Assembly: GCF_014529535.1 (NCBI RefSeq)
Contig: NW_023503456.1
Span: forward strand, 248,001-312,000
From: Bradysia coprophila
Lineage: Eukaryota; Arthropoda; Insecta; Diptera; Sciaridae
Direction: 5' to 3'
DNA: 64,000 nt
The notes under the pieces were generated by a model. It was given only the letters and a program-made list of their open reading frames with translations. It did not search any database and was not told the origin of the DNA. Positions within the stretch are counted from its first letter, which is position 1, and each line of letters starts with the position of its first letter. Positions 11,804 through 22,141 of the stretch are shown here, one piece after another. Made by a program: the position numbers and the translations under genes.

Positions 11804-13800
11804 TAGAACTGTGCGCCGGTCTCAGCCGATGAGATCGGCGGCTAATTTGACGCCGGTGGGTATCGGCGGCCGGCTACGTCAAAAATTCGTCGTCGGCGTC
11901 GGCGGCGGCGTCGGCGGCTAAATCGATATAACTGAATTAAAGATCCAAAAATTTTCAAAAACTCAATTTATTGAAGTTCGTCGAAAGAAATTTCAAAGAA
12001 AGTGTAGTTTGTAGAAGAAGGTTGCTCTTTGTTGTACATCTTAGTGATGTAGAAGGGAATGTTCAGACCTAAATTGAATTCAGTTTCGAACCTGAACTTG
12101 ACCTGTTTGGAGATTTCACTATTTCACAGCGGATAAGTTCACTGATGTGGTACCGGCACGTATAACGAATTTTTTTAAGCGATTTTTAGACCCGTACGAA
12201 GTACTGGGGTCTTATGGGTTTACGCATACGTTTGTAACACGTCGAATTGGACTCCCTGAGTAAGGGGAAACCTATTGTGGTTGTCTAGAGATGCCAAATC
12301 CGCGAAAAAAAAATGTCCGTCTGTCCGTCTGTCTGCACGATAACTTGAGTAAAACGCATCCGATTTTGAAAATTCTTCTTTTTCCCGTTTGGTAATGTCA
12401 AAAGACAGGCTAAGTTCGAAGATGAGTGATTTTGGATCGACCCCTCCCGAGCTGTGGCCCAATAAGTGCTTTACGGTTTTTCGAAGATATCTCCGGACAT
12501 TTAAACGTTAAACTTGTAAGTGATACGTCAAATAAAAGGTATTTACAATACCGATCGACAAAAAAAAAGTTTATGGAAATCGGATGACCGACTCGTGAGT
12601 TAGACCCCTTGGTGTGGAACAGGCACAGGGCGGCAAGCAGTTTTTGCTTGTAGGTCGGCCACATTTGAACATATTTCGTCTGTTTTAGCTTTATTAGATA
12701 GGTATTGACCGTACCAATCAGGGAAAAAAAATTTATGAAATTATGTTCTCCGGAGCGTGAGCTAGGTCTCTTGGAGTGAGCTCTTATCTGGCTACTCGGA
12801 AGTACAGTGAACGTGGTGTATTTTGACAATATCTCGAGTAAATTTTGACCGAATTTCATGAATTTTTTTTTGTTTGAAAGGTATTAACGAATGTAAAGCG
12901 TCGGTACTATTTCCGGTCTCCTAACAAAATGGCTGCCGGCGGCCATATTGGATTTTAGTAAAATAGAAATATCTTGGGAAAAATGATACTTAGAGAGTTT
13001 CTGTTAACATGGAAATAATTTGTTATGTGTGTGGGGTTTCAGGGATTCCATATACGGACATCTATATATACCTATATACAGCTATATTGAGCTATATACA
13101 GGCATATAGAGCTATATAATAGCATATATTTATCTGTGAAATGTTTATTTATAGTGAAATATAGTTAAATATAGCGGTATATAGCTGTTTAAATAGGAAT
13201 TTATGAAATTTGTCTTCGTACGGGGCTGTCTATATTGCCTCCGGCAATTTAGTTGTATATGATAACAAGGCAAAGAGTGGATAATGTAAGTGATTTTAAA
13301 GGGAGAATAGTTTTTCAGCAGAGAAGAAAATGAAGTAAGAGAAATGAAGAGTTTCACATTAAAGGCTTTTGATACGAATAGGTGTTTCGTACGGGTCGGC
13401 GTTAGCTATGTTTTTACATTGCTTAGCAAAAGGCTCGACTTTCTACTAATCCAGCAATGATACTAGTCATCGGATTAGACAGTATTCTTTTTGCCAACAT
13501 TAAAAGTGTCGGCATTTCCTTAGCATAGTTCTTCCAAAACATCGGATATAGTCAACCTTTAAATTACCAGCAAGTGATAGTATAGTATATAGTGAATCTC
13601 ACGGTCGCCCTCATTTTCTGATCTACGTCTGTCTGGCTGAATGACCTGAATGTTTTTCGACCATATCTTCAACAAACTTTGATGAGGATTTCAGCCGATA
13701 TAGCCGCCGACCAAACGTCGGCTAATGGCGGCTGAGAATGCATTGGCGGCGGCTACCGGCTGAGCCTAAAATCGGCTGGCGTGGCCGGCGCACAGTTCTA
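11804..13800. mobile_element. hAT-like non-autonomous DNA transposon, 8-bp TSD, GC-rich ends
   Basis: Terminal inverted repeat TAGAACTGTGCGCCGG at both ends, flanked by the direct repeat GAAAGTTA (11796-11803 and 13801-13808). An 8-bp duplication is the hAT hallmark. Both subterminal regions are rich in GCCGGCGGC/GGCGGCTAA words (11815-11930 and 13690-13790), against an AT-rich background. The interior is filled by an element of the terminal-hairpin family (12188-13440). No transposase frame remains. Confidence 0.75.
12188..13440 (+). mobile_element. Terminal-hairpin repeat family, copy A (nested in the hAT-like element)
   Basis: Begins with the hairpin AGACCC..GGGTCT (12188-12212) around GTACGAAGTAC. 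It carries a GTCCGTCTGTCC tract at about 12313, a long conserved middle, a TATAGCTATA-rich tract (13060-13190) and the hairpin ATTGCCTCCGGCAAT (13234-13248). The right limit near 13440 is where similarity to the reverse copy at 61740-62290 stops. Minus-strand open frames inside are shared with copy C only because the DNA is shared. No recognisable protein. Confidence 0.7.
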
Positions 13801-14210
13801 GAAAGTTATATAGTTTTGTATATATATGTTTGCTGACGCAAATTTTTTGTTATAATTTTCTTCCTAAAATTTTTCGGGTAACATTTTTGTTGATCAAACT
13901 TTCACGTGCTTTTCTCATCAGCTGCCATTTTTGACGCATATCTTTTTGCGTGTCGAATCTGTAAACGTCACCTACACCGATATCAGTTCTTTTGTAAGTG
14001 GATAACAGGACTTGCGTCACACTTCCACTGTAAGTGGTTTTGGGCGATATCAGTCCTGTTGTAAGTTGTGATTTTTCAGGATTTGGTCGCAGACAGTAGA
14101 CAATCATATTGTGCAGTTTGAATGAAAATATTCTTCTTACAAAACTCTAAATTTCTATCTGCCATATTTTCTGAGTTATAGGTCTCATAGCTCAATAGCT
14201 TACAACGCTT

Positions 14211-14932
14211 CTTCTTCTTCTTCTTCTTTTTCAGCCTGTTTCTATCCACTGCTGGATGTAGGCCTCTCCAACTTCTTTCCATTTCGTACGATCCATTGCC
14301 ATTTGCTGCCAGTTTGTACCTGCAATATTCTTAATTCCGTTTGTCCATCTCTCTGGTGGTCTACCTATAGCTCGTCTTTTATATGGTCGCCAGTTCATGA
14401 TCTTTTTGGTCCAACGTTCATCTGTCCTTCTTGCAATATGTCCCGCCCAGCTCCATTTCAGAGATGCTATTCTTTCCATGACATCAACGACCCTGGTTTG
14501 TTGTCGAATCCATTGATTCGTCATTCTGTCTCTGAGTGTTATTCCAAGCATACTCCGTTCCATGGCTCTTTGTGTCACTCTCAATTTATCTTCGGATGCT
14601 TTTGTTAAAGTTAACGTTTCCGCTCCATAAGTGAGCACTGGAAGGACACAAGTGTCGAAAACTTTGCGTTTCAGACTATTATTCATTTTGCTTTTGAAAA
14701 TTAGTCTGAGTTTTCCGAACGCTGCCCATGCAAGACCAATCCTACGTCTTATTTCTGCAGTTTGGTTGTCCAGACCTAACTTCAGTTTATGTCCTAGATA
14801 TACATAGCTGTCGACTCGTTCAATGACAGTGTCACCAATTTTGATTTCTCTATCGTCCCCGATGTTGGTCATGACTTTTGTTTTCGATAAGTTCATCTTG
14901 AGGCCAACTTTGCTCGCCTCTTCACTTAACTG
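14211..14932 (-). mobile_element. RTE-type LINE, 5'-truncated copy 1
   Basis: A 722-bp copy of the 3' part of the LINE at 24957-27968. It keeps the last 220 or so codons of the reverse transcriptase ORF and the GAAGAAGAA 3' tail, which reads CTTCTTCTT on the plus strand at 14211. It is flanked by an 11-bp duplication TTACAACGCTT (14200-14210 and 14933-14943). Only a few bases differ from the long copy, so the insertion is recent. Confidence 0.92.
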
Positions 14933-15038
14933 TTACAACGCTTGTAGCTGCGAAATTATAAGCTTTTATGAAAAAAATTTCAAATTAGTTTCTTAGAATT
15001 ACGTCCCTGACATTTAAAATTTATAATAATTTTATTAA

Positions 15039-15590
15039 GGCTCGGAACGGGTTCGGGTTGACCTGATCAGTTCAGGTTATGACCCGAACCGGTTTTAGAC
15101 CCGAACCGGAACTAAGATTTCGGGTTCAACCCGAACTTGACCCGAACCAGAATTTTCGATTTCGGGTTCAAACCGAACCCGACCCGAACCCGAAATTATT
15201 CAACCCGTACTTGACCCGAACCCGAATTTCCATTTCGGGTTTGACCCGAACCTGATCTGAACCCGAAATTTTCAAATAGATCAGGTCTGGTTCGGGTGAC
15301 CCGAAAATTTTACGCTAAAAAATGCCAAAAATTTCGGGTTAACCCGAACCGGACCTGATTTATTTGAATATCTCGGGTTCAGGTCAGGTTCGGTTCAAAC
15401 CCGAAATGGAAATTCGGGTTCGGGTCAAGTACGGGTTGAATAACTTCGGGTTCGGGTCGGGTTCGGTTTGAACCCGAAATCGAAAATTCTGGTTCGGGTC
15501 AAGTTCGGGTTGAACCCGAAGTCTTAGTTCCAGTTCGGGTCAAGATCAGGTTCGGGTTCCGGTCTGACCGAACCCGACCCGTTCCGAGCC
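15039..15590. mobile_element. TTAA-flanked palindromic element of ACCCGAA words
   Basis: Starts GGCTCGGAACGGGTTCGGGT and ends with the complement, flanked on both sides by TTAA (15035-15038 and 15591-15594), the piggyBac-type target duplication. The 552 bp are almost one palindrome. They consist of CGGGTT/AACCCG words in loose repetition, with a centre near 15315. No coding capacity. The piggyBac assignment rests only on the TTAA, which is itself a palindrome. Confidence 0.7.
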
Positions 15591-15594
15591 TTAA

Positions 15595-16747
15595 ATTTTA
15601 TTTTATAATTTATTAAAAGAAGGGAATGGTAGGAGGGGAGGGGGAAAGATTAAAAAAAAGTCATGTATGTATGTTCCTCAGTCCTATATGGATTTTGTTT
15701 CTAATTTTTCAGTGTGAATGGACTTGCGTCGCGACTCTTCACTAACGTAGGGCCATGATTACCAATAGCACAATATTTGTATAACAATAAAATATAAATT
15801 GGTAACTTTAGACTGTAACTCCACATTTTTCTAACATTTTTCAGCCACTAGACCGAAAGCTATTTTCAGTTATTTCAGTCAACGAGTTGGGCTGGTGTCT
15901 CTTTCGCCAAACGAAATTTTCACCACTCAATTTTTAATGCTATTATTAGTTGCGCCAAGTTTCAATTTCAATTCAAAGAGTGAAGTTTGGTAAGTTTACT
16001 TTTCACACTCCAGAGCTGTACCACTGAACAGCTTTTCACAAACAACTCATTTTTATCTATAGCTTTATACAACGAATGCGCCTATATCTAACAGGTTTAC
16101 GAGAACATGTCCAACACATTTCACAACAGTATGAAATAGTAGAAATAGAAACTTGAACACATGTTTATCTCTTTGATTGTGTGCATAATTTATGCGATTT
16201 GTAGTCTGGGGGAATTTGTATGTTTCGTTACAACTTGAACTCGTTTTCATAAATTCCGATCAAAGAGGGAACAAAGTTCTTTTCTTTCCACATTTTTTGT
16301 GTTTTACAACAAAATGAGCAAATTTTTGCCGACTATTGTTTTTTGGACATTACGATAAACCAGTAAACAGCACAGCCGGCTTTGATGTAAAGCCAAAAAT
16401 TCCAGTACACCAATGCCTCAGCTTTCCAAAGAAAAATCATTTGTCCAAATTAATTTAGGATTTTTTTTTAAATTTTGCCGATGGCTGAGTCCGAGGGACT
16501 CAGATTATTAAATGGCCGGGAAGCGAGAGTGGTTTTAGGAACTGTTAAGTAAGGCATTACATCGGAAAAATGTCTAGTAGACTAGACTCTACTCTAGAAA
16601 AAAAATCAATTTTCGACATTATAAGCAAACTTTTTCCGTTATTACCCAGTCTTGCCTTCACTTTGATGTCCAATATTAATCATGAAAACTCTGACCACTC
16701 CGACCCTCTAGCACCCCAGACTATTTATTTAGTCTATTGAATGGAAT
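15595..16747. other. Intergenic upstream of the GST
   Basis: AT-rich with no convincing gene or repeat. A TATAAAA at 16748-16754 is the best candidate TATA box for the GST, about 60 nt before its ATG, but no TCAGT initiator stands at the expected place. Confidence 0.35.
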
Positions 16748-16809
16748 TATAAAATTAGTTTGTTTCAAACCTTTGTCCGCGAAGCACGTGTGGGTTTATT
16801 AACGCAGAG

Positions 16810-17641
16810 ATGATCGACCAGAAGTTGATTCTATACAGTACAGACTATAGTCCACCAGTTCGTTCGGTTCGAGTTGTTGCGAAGTTGCTTGGAATTGAAG
16901 TCGAGCTTCGGTATTTTGAGAATCAACAGTTGTTTTAGAGTTCGCGGAATTCAATCGAAAACTCATTTGTAATCATTTTTCCAGTGACGTCAACTTAGTT
17001 GGTGGAGAACATCTGAGAGAGCCATTCGTCAAGGTGTGAAATGATGTTTTTCAGTTCTCGTTTCCGTATCTCATCTATTCGATGTTGTTTCGTATTTTTC
17101 ATGGGCTCAGCTAAATCCAGAACATACTTTACCGACCCTCGATGACAACGGATTCATTCTTTGGGATAGTCAAACCATTTGTGCTTATTTGGTCGACAAG
17201 TACGGCAAAGACGACAGCTTGTACCCGAAGGATTTGCAACTGCGAGCCAAATGCAACCAGCGTTTGTTCTTCAACGGAAGCACATTGTTCGGCCGGTTAC
17301 GTGACATTGGTCGACCAATATATTTGGGAGAATACAGCGAGGTTCCGCAACGAAAAATCGACGAAGCCTACGACAATTTGAATGCACTTGAAGCATTTTT
17401 GGAGAACGATCTATTTCTGGTCGGCAACCAATTAACAATTGCCGATGTGTGTGTTGCATTGACCATACCATTTCTACTCATCCATGCGCCGTTGAAAGAT
17501 GATAAGCATCGGAAAATTTCGGCTTGGTTGAAGCGCGTCAGTGCTACTATACCATTTTTCGATGAAATGAATGCAAAATATCCAGAAGAGCATCGAATTT
17601 TCATAACGGATTTGTTAGAAAAGAATAAACAAAAGAAATGA
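16810..17641 (+). CDS. Glutathione S-transferase, insect epsilon/delta class, three exons
   Basis: Exons 16810-16910, 16985-17033 and 17111-17641, joined across 74-nt and 77-nt introns with consistent phases, give 226 residues, the normal length. The N-terminal thioredoxin-like domain has YSTDYSPPVRSV, where Ser14 is in the place of the catalytic serine. It also has VNLVGGEHL, LNPEHTLPTLDD with the cis-proline glutathione-binding loop, and DSQTICAYL. The helical C-terminal domain holds LTIADVCVA, the conserved core motif. SPPVR and NPEHTLPTL favour the epsilon class. These cytosolic enzymes conjugate glutathione to electrophiles and serve in insecticide and peroxide detoxification. All key residues are intact. 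A poly(A) signal AATAAA is at 17746-17751. Reading only the last exon would lose the first 50 residues. Confidence 0.95.
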
Positions 17642-18111
17642 TTCAAACTAAGTATTGTAACCATTCAGCACTGCTGAATCAGCTTATTATGCTTGAATAT
17701 AGCATTCCTTACAATCATTAATCAATTTGGTTTCTGTCGGTTTTGAATAAAATTTTGAAACAAAATGAATTTTACTTGTTTTCGTCCAATCTCACACAGG
17801 CTTTCCACTTACGAAAACAGCACTCCGTTTTCTCTCCGTTTACACTTTAAACAACAGAAAATATACGTGGTTTAGCTGAACGAAGTGTTTTTTTTTTGTA
17901 AATAGAAATCAAGCATTACCGTATAGCTTCACTCAGCGACGTACGTATCGAATTTCTTTTGATTAGAATTCGAAAATAAGAACCCTAATCGTTCATGGTG
18001 TTGCTCACTGTATCAGGTGTCACCTCGGGTAGAATAGGATGTAGGAGATGTTGGACAGAGGCTCAGGTACGTATTGAGTACTATATTACGCTGAACCTTT
18101 GACATCTCCAT
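17642..18111. other. GST 3' flank and repeat debris
   Basis: The segment 17795-17900 is a piece of the CCACTTA/CTCCGTTTA palindrome family (see 21795-22003). Nothing else seen. Confidence 0.4.
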
Positions 18112-18372
18112 CTATAGAACCAAGATATTATGGCGAATACCATTCATTTGATGGGTCGTACGCCTCTGTAGGTTTCAATACAGCTAAGCTACAGCCGAAA
18201 ATGCGTTCCTTCGAAAACCACACTCAGAAACCACTTCGAGACCAATAAAACAAAATTCTGGTTTTTCCTGGGGTAATGGCGTATCACATTTTCAATTTTA
18301 TGCCCACCCTGAGGTTCCTGCAAAATTTCATGGAGATTGGCTGACTAGTTCGGAGATCGCTATGACAGTACT
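18112..18372 (+). repeat. SINE-like dispersed repeat, copy 1
   Basis: Aligns with 28955-29190 in the same orientation and with 46930-47110 reversed. Shared words are CAGCTAAGCTACAGCCGAAAA or a variant, ACCACTTCGAGRCCAATAAA, CCTGAGGTTCCTGC and ATTTCATGGAGATTGGCTGA. The copy at 28955 runs into a GATA microsatellite at its 3' end, which suggests a retroposed tail. No polymerase III boxes identified. Confidence 0.7.
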
Positions 18373-18867
18373 CGAGATTATGTAAATAAGATTTTTGGTT
18401 GCTCTCTGATGACTACATCAGACACCGGCGCTGCTCTGCGTTACTACATAGCATTGTCAAATCAGAAAGTCCTCGGTATTTATTTTATAAGCTGACTCGC
18501 GGAAGCTCGTCACGTAGTAATGTTTTTTTGGTAAACTTACCGCGAACCACGTATAATGCGTAAATTTGAAGAATTTTTTTGGTACCAAGGCACCTCACTG
18601 TACAATATAATCGCTCGTTTTTCGTCAGAACAGTTTCTGATTACAATTCGTTGCCTGTCGGTGTGAGGAGAATTAACTCGGCTGCGGGATTTGGAAAAGC
18701 TTGTCTCGACTATCTTAGAATGCATTTGTAGACTTGCGTACTGGCGGGTTACTGCTCGACTCGTGGTACAGAGTTCAATGTATTTCGATATTTTTAGCCC
18801 CGTACGAAGTACGAAGGGGCTTATAGGATTACGATGCCGTGTGTAATTGATGGAATTCGAAGCAGAC

Positions 18868-19599
18868 TTCTTCTTCTTCTTCTTTTTCAGCCTGTTTCTA
18901 TCCACTGCTGGATGTAGGCCTCTCCAACTTCTTTCCATTTCGTACGATCCATTGCCATTTGCTGCCAGTTTGTACCTGCAATATTCTTAATTCCGTTTGT
19001 CCATCTCTCTGGTGGTCTACCTATAGCTCGTCTTTTATATGGTCGCCAGTTCATGATCTTTTTGGTCCAACGTTCGTCTGTCCTTCTTGCAATATGTCCC
19101 GCCCAGCTCCATTTCAGAGATGCTATTCTTTCCATGACATCAACGACCCTGGTTTGTTGTCGAATCCATTGATTCGTCATTCTGTCTCTGAGTGTTATTC
19201 CAAGCATACTCCGTTCCATGGCTCTTTGTGTCACTCTCAATTTATCTTCGGATGCTTTTGTTAAAGTTAACGTTTCCGCTCCATAAGTGAGCACTGGAAG
19301 GACACAAGTGTCGAAAACTTTGCGTTTCAGACTATTATTCATTTTGCTTTTGAAAATTAGTCTGAGTTTTCCGAACGCTGCCCATGCAAGACCAATCCTA
19401 CGTCTTATTTCTGCAGTTTGGTTGTCCAGACCTAACTTCAGTTTATGTCCTAGATATACATAGCTGTCGACTCGTTCAATGACAGTGTCACCAATTTTGA
19501 TTTCTCTATCGTCCCCGATGGTGGTCATGACTTTTGTTTTCGATAAGTTCATCTTGAGGCCAACTTTGCTCGCCTCTTCACTTAACTGTTGTAGCATAA
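18868..19599 (-). mobile_element. RTE-type LINE, 5'-truncated copy 2
   Basis: A copy of about 732 bp, almost identical to 14211-14932 and to the end of the long copy. Flanked by GAAGCAGAC (18859-18867 and 19600-19608). It sits in the terminal-hairpin element copy B, about 50 nt after its first hairpin. Frames extending past 19600 in the RTE reading frame are chance fusions with the host repeat. Confidence 0.92.
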
Positions 19600-19874
19600 G
19601 AAGCAGACGGTAAGGGCAAAGTGTTTGCCTATGTTCATAGATGACGAATCCGCAATAAAAATTTGGGCCGTCTGTCCGTCTGTCCGTCACGTCGATATCG
19701 TGAGTAAATCAAATCCGATTTCAAAAATTTTTTTTTCCCTGAAAGATAGTCAAAATAGTGAGGCTAAGTTCGAAGATGGGCATATTCGGGTCGGCCCTTC
19801 GTGACCTAAGTGATTTAAGGTCTTTTGGTGATATTTATGGCAAAATAAACGATGGAAATGTAAATGACACGGCA

Positions 19875-19928
19875 CAACAGGCCCACTAGAGGCTTAGGTG
19901 CCAGGGTATTTACCCTACCCACTTACAC
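19875..19928. mobile_element. 54-bp insertion with 14-bp target duplication
   Basis: The direct repeat TAAATGACACGGCA (19861-19874 and 19929-19942) flanks 54 bp. The insert starts CAACAGGCC and contains AGAGGCTTAGG and GGTATTTACCCTACCC. A similar CACAACAGGCC word with AGAGGCTTAG occurs at 45118-45145. It looks like a very short retroposed or MITE copy inside element B. Confidence 0.6.
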
Positions 19929-20032
19929 TAAATGACACGGCAAATGATAGGTATTGTCAATACCAATCCAGGAAAAAAAAGTTTTTTAAAATCGGTTGAG
20001 TGGACCGTGAGTTAGGGCCTTAGAAGTGAAAA

Positions 20033-20650
20033 GCTACTAGGGCCCTATGTGTATTTTACATATAACTCGAGTAAATTTCATATGTTTTTCGTAACTTTTG
20101 TTTCATTTGAAAGATAATCGAACACCGAATAGAATGTTGTTGAAAAAAAAATTAAATTTGGGTCCTCGGACTAAGGCCGCTACTAGGGCCCTATGTGTAT
20201 TTTACATACAACTCGAGTAAATTTCATCCGTTTTTCGTAATTTTTGTTTCATTTGAAAGATAATCGAACACCGAATAGAATAATGTTGAAAAAAAAAAAA
20301 ATTTGGGTCCTTGGACTAAGGCCGTTACTAGGGCCCTATGTGTATTTTACATATAACTCGAGCAAATTTCATCCGTTTTTCGTAATTTTTGTTTCATTTG
20401 GAAGGTAATCAAAGGCCGAATAGAATGTTGTTGAAAAAAAATTAAATTTGGGTCCTCGGACTAAGGCCGCTACTAGGGCCCTATGTGTATTTTACATATA
20501 ACTCGAGCAAATTTCATACGTTTTTCGTATTTTTTGTTTCATTTGGAAGGTAATCAAAGGCCGAATAGAATGTAGTTGAAAAAAAAATAAATTTGGATCC
20601 TCGGACTGAGGCCGATACTAGGCCTATGTGTATTTATACTCAATAAATTA
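20033..20650 (+). repeat. Tandem repeat, about four copies of 145-146 bp
   Basis: TACTAGGGCCCTATGTGTAT recurs at 20033, 20179, 20324, 20469 and, shortened, 20614. Each unit holds ACTCGAG(T/C)AAATTTCAT, TTTTTCGTA, an A-tract and GG(T/A)CCT(C/T)GGACT. It lies inside copy B of the terminal-hairpin family and accounts for its extra length. Confidence 0.9.
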
Positions 20651-20905
20651 AAATTTTAGGGCTATTTGAAAGTTTTGTTTTATTTGAAAGGAACGTCGTA
20701 CGGGGCTTCGTAATTGCGCTATGCGCAATTTCTAAGATGTACACATTTCATAATAATTTTACTTTAACTACATTAACCAGCGCAATAGGCTTACGGTCAA
20801 AGTAGGGTGACAGACGCACTAGGGTCACGTACGCAATAGATATACGGGTTTGTACGGGGCTCAGTCGCAGCAAACGCTCCGACTGTTCTGATGGCTCGTT
20901 TAGTA

Positions 20906-21267
20906 ATTTCTTTCGTTCGTAAATGCACGTAAGTTTTGATTGTGTCCTTTGAGCCCCTGTGTTTGATCAATCGAGAATTGTATTTGCCCTTATTTTGATG
21001 ATTACCATTACCCTTTTTGCCATTTTTGTTTTGTCTTTCCCGAATCGCTGTAGTAACGCCTAATTTTAATTTTAATTTTAACTATACCAAGTATCGTGTT
21101 TTTTTGCTAATTATCTTCCTGTGTATTGTCGTTAATGTGTTGTCACCCATATCAAATGTAAATATTGTTATCTTAAGCTTAATCGTAAGGACATTTGTAT
21201 AAGGATTCATTTCCTTCTTGTTCCTTGATTAATAAAATGAATTGAATTGAATTGAATTGAATTGAAA
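20906..21267 (+). mobile_element. 3' end of a non-LTR retrotransposon with (TTGAA)n tail
   Basis: An AT-rich untranslated stretch ends in TTGATTAATAAAATGAATTG and about five TTGAA/GAATT units (21232-21267). This is the usual 3' end of jockey/R1-type elements. No ORF part is recognisable, so the left limit is uncertain. Confidence 0.5.
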
Positions 21268-21794
21268 CTATATCCTATCCAAGTAAGTATGTGACTTAGA
21301 AACGGTTTATAATATGTGCGATGCATGCATTGCATTGTGTGCATGTCAAACATTAGAATGTCGAGTATTTGAATACACAAACATTAAGTTAGTGTGAAAA
21401 CCGAAATCTTATGATTTTGGCTGCGAAGTTATTCAATTAAGCTCCACCTAGGGATGACATATCGCTTTAGACAGTGTCTATTAGACACGTTATTATCTAG
21501 AGAAATCGACTGAAATAACAATCTTTAGAAACCACATTGGGTATATCAAGTGATACCTTCACTCGAATAAAGGTACCAACAACAAGAACTTTTGAAGTTG
21601 GTATCTGTTTAGTATCGATTATGAAACGATCAAAGTCGAAATTCAAGATACTACTGCATTCGTCCAGAGAAATGCTAACAGTTAACACTAAACTTAACAC
21701 TAAAACTTCAAGAAATTCAAGACTGAATTAAAGAAGTGCGAGTTCTATCTGCGCCGAAGCAGTGCTGTTATTATTTCGTTGTATTCGTCTCATA

Positions 21795-22003
21795 AAGTAT
21801 AGTTTCCACTTAAAAAGATCACTCCGTTTAGCCTCCTTCTACATGACAGTTGTGAAATAGAACAAAGGAACTGTCACGGAGTGGAAATTGAATTTATTTC
21901 AATTTTTTACTCCGTTTACGTGACAGTTCCTTTTTTCTATTTTACAACTGTCATTGTAAACGGAGGCTAAGCGGAGTGCTCTTTTTAAGTGGAAACTATA
22001 CTT
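21795..22003. repeat. Palindromic MITE, AGTTTCCACTT family
   Basis: Ends AAGTATAGTTTCCACTT and AAGTGGAAACTATACTT. The arms contain ACTCCGTTTA, TGACAGTTG and GAACTGTCAC. A full second copy lies at 49047-49261. Shorter relatives are at 17795, 37190, 43125, 45470 and 49262. Confidence 0.85.
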
Positions 22004-22141
22004 AAATCAAGAAAACTCTTCCAGCGGTGAAGCCTTTATTTAAATGAACTTTATTGTCGAAGAACTATATGATTCCTCTAAATCCCGTAAATCCAAAAAA
22101 AATTAAAAAAAATCCATTGACCACAACGCCTTCCACTCAAC

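Larger units (their letters stand above)
18796..20905 (+). mobile_element. Terminal-hairpin repeat family, copy B
   Basis: Begins with AGCCCC..GGGGCT (18796-18821) around GTACGAAGTAC and has a GTCCGTCTGTCC tract at about 19670. A 145-bp tandem repeat follows, then the hairpin ATTGCGCTATGCGCAAT (20713-20729). Near the right end is a third stem, AGTCG..CGACT (20863-20884), followed by CTGA. An RTE fragment (18868-19599) and a 54-bp insertion (19875-19928) interrupt it. Copy C at 32591 has the same order. Confidence 0.75.

Noticed and set aside
12410..12859. 149-codon minus-strand frame, similar to 32554-32994
   Set aside because: The two frames resemble each other because both lie in copies of the same terminal-hairpin repeat. 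Neither has a start, domain or codon pattern of a protein.
14303..14608. Plus-strand 101-codon frame repeated at 18959 and within 24926-25351
   Set aside because: Antisense of the RTE reverse transcriptase, present wherever that element is.
18887..19690. 267-codon frame as an intact protein gene
   Set aside because: It is the RTE tail fused by chance to the host repeat beyond the target duplication at 19600.
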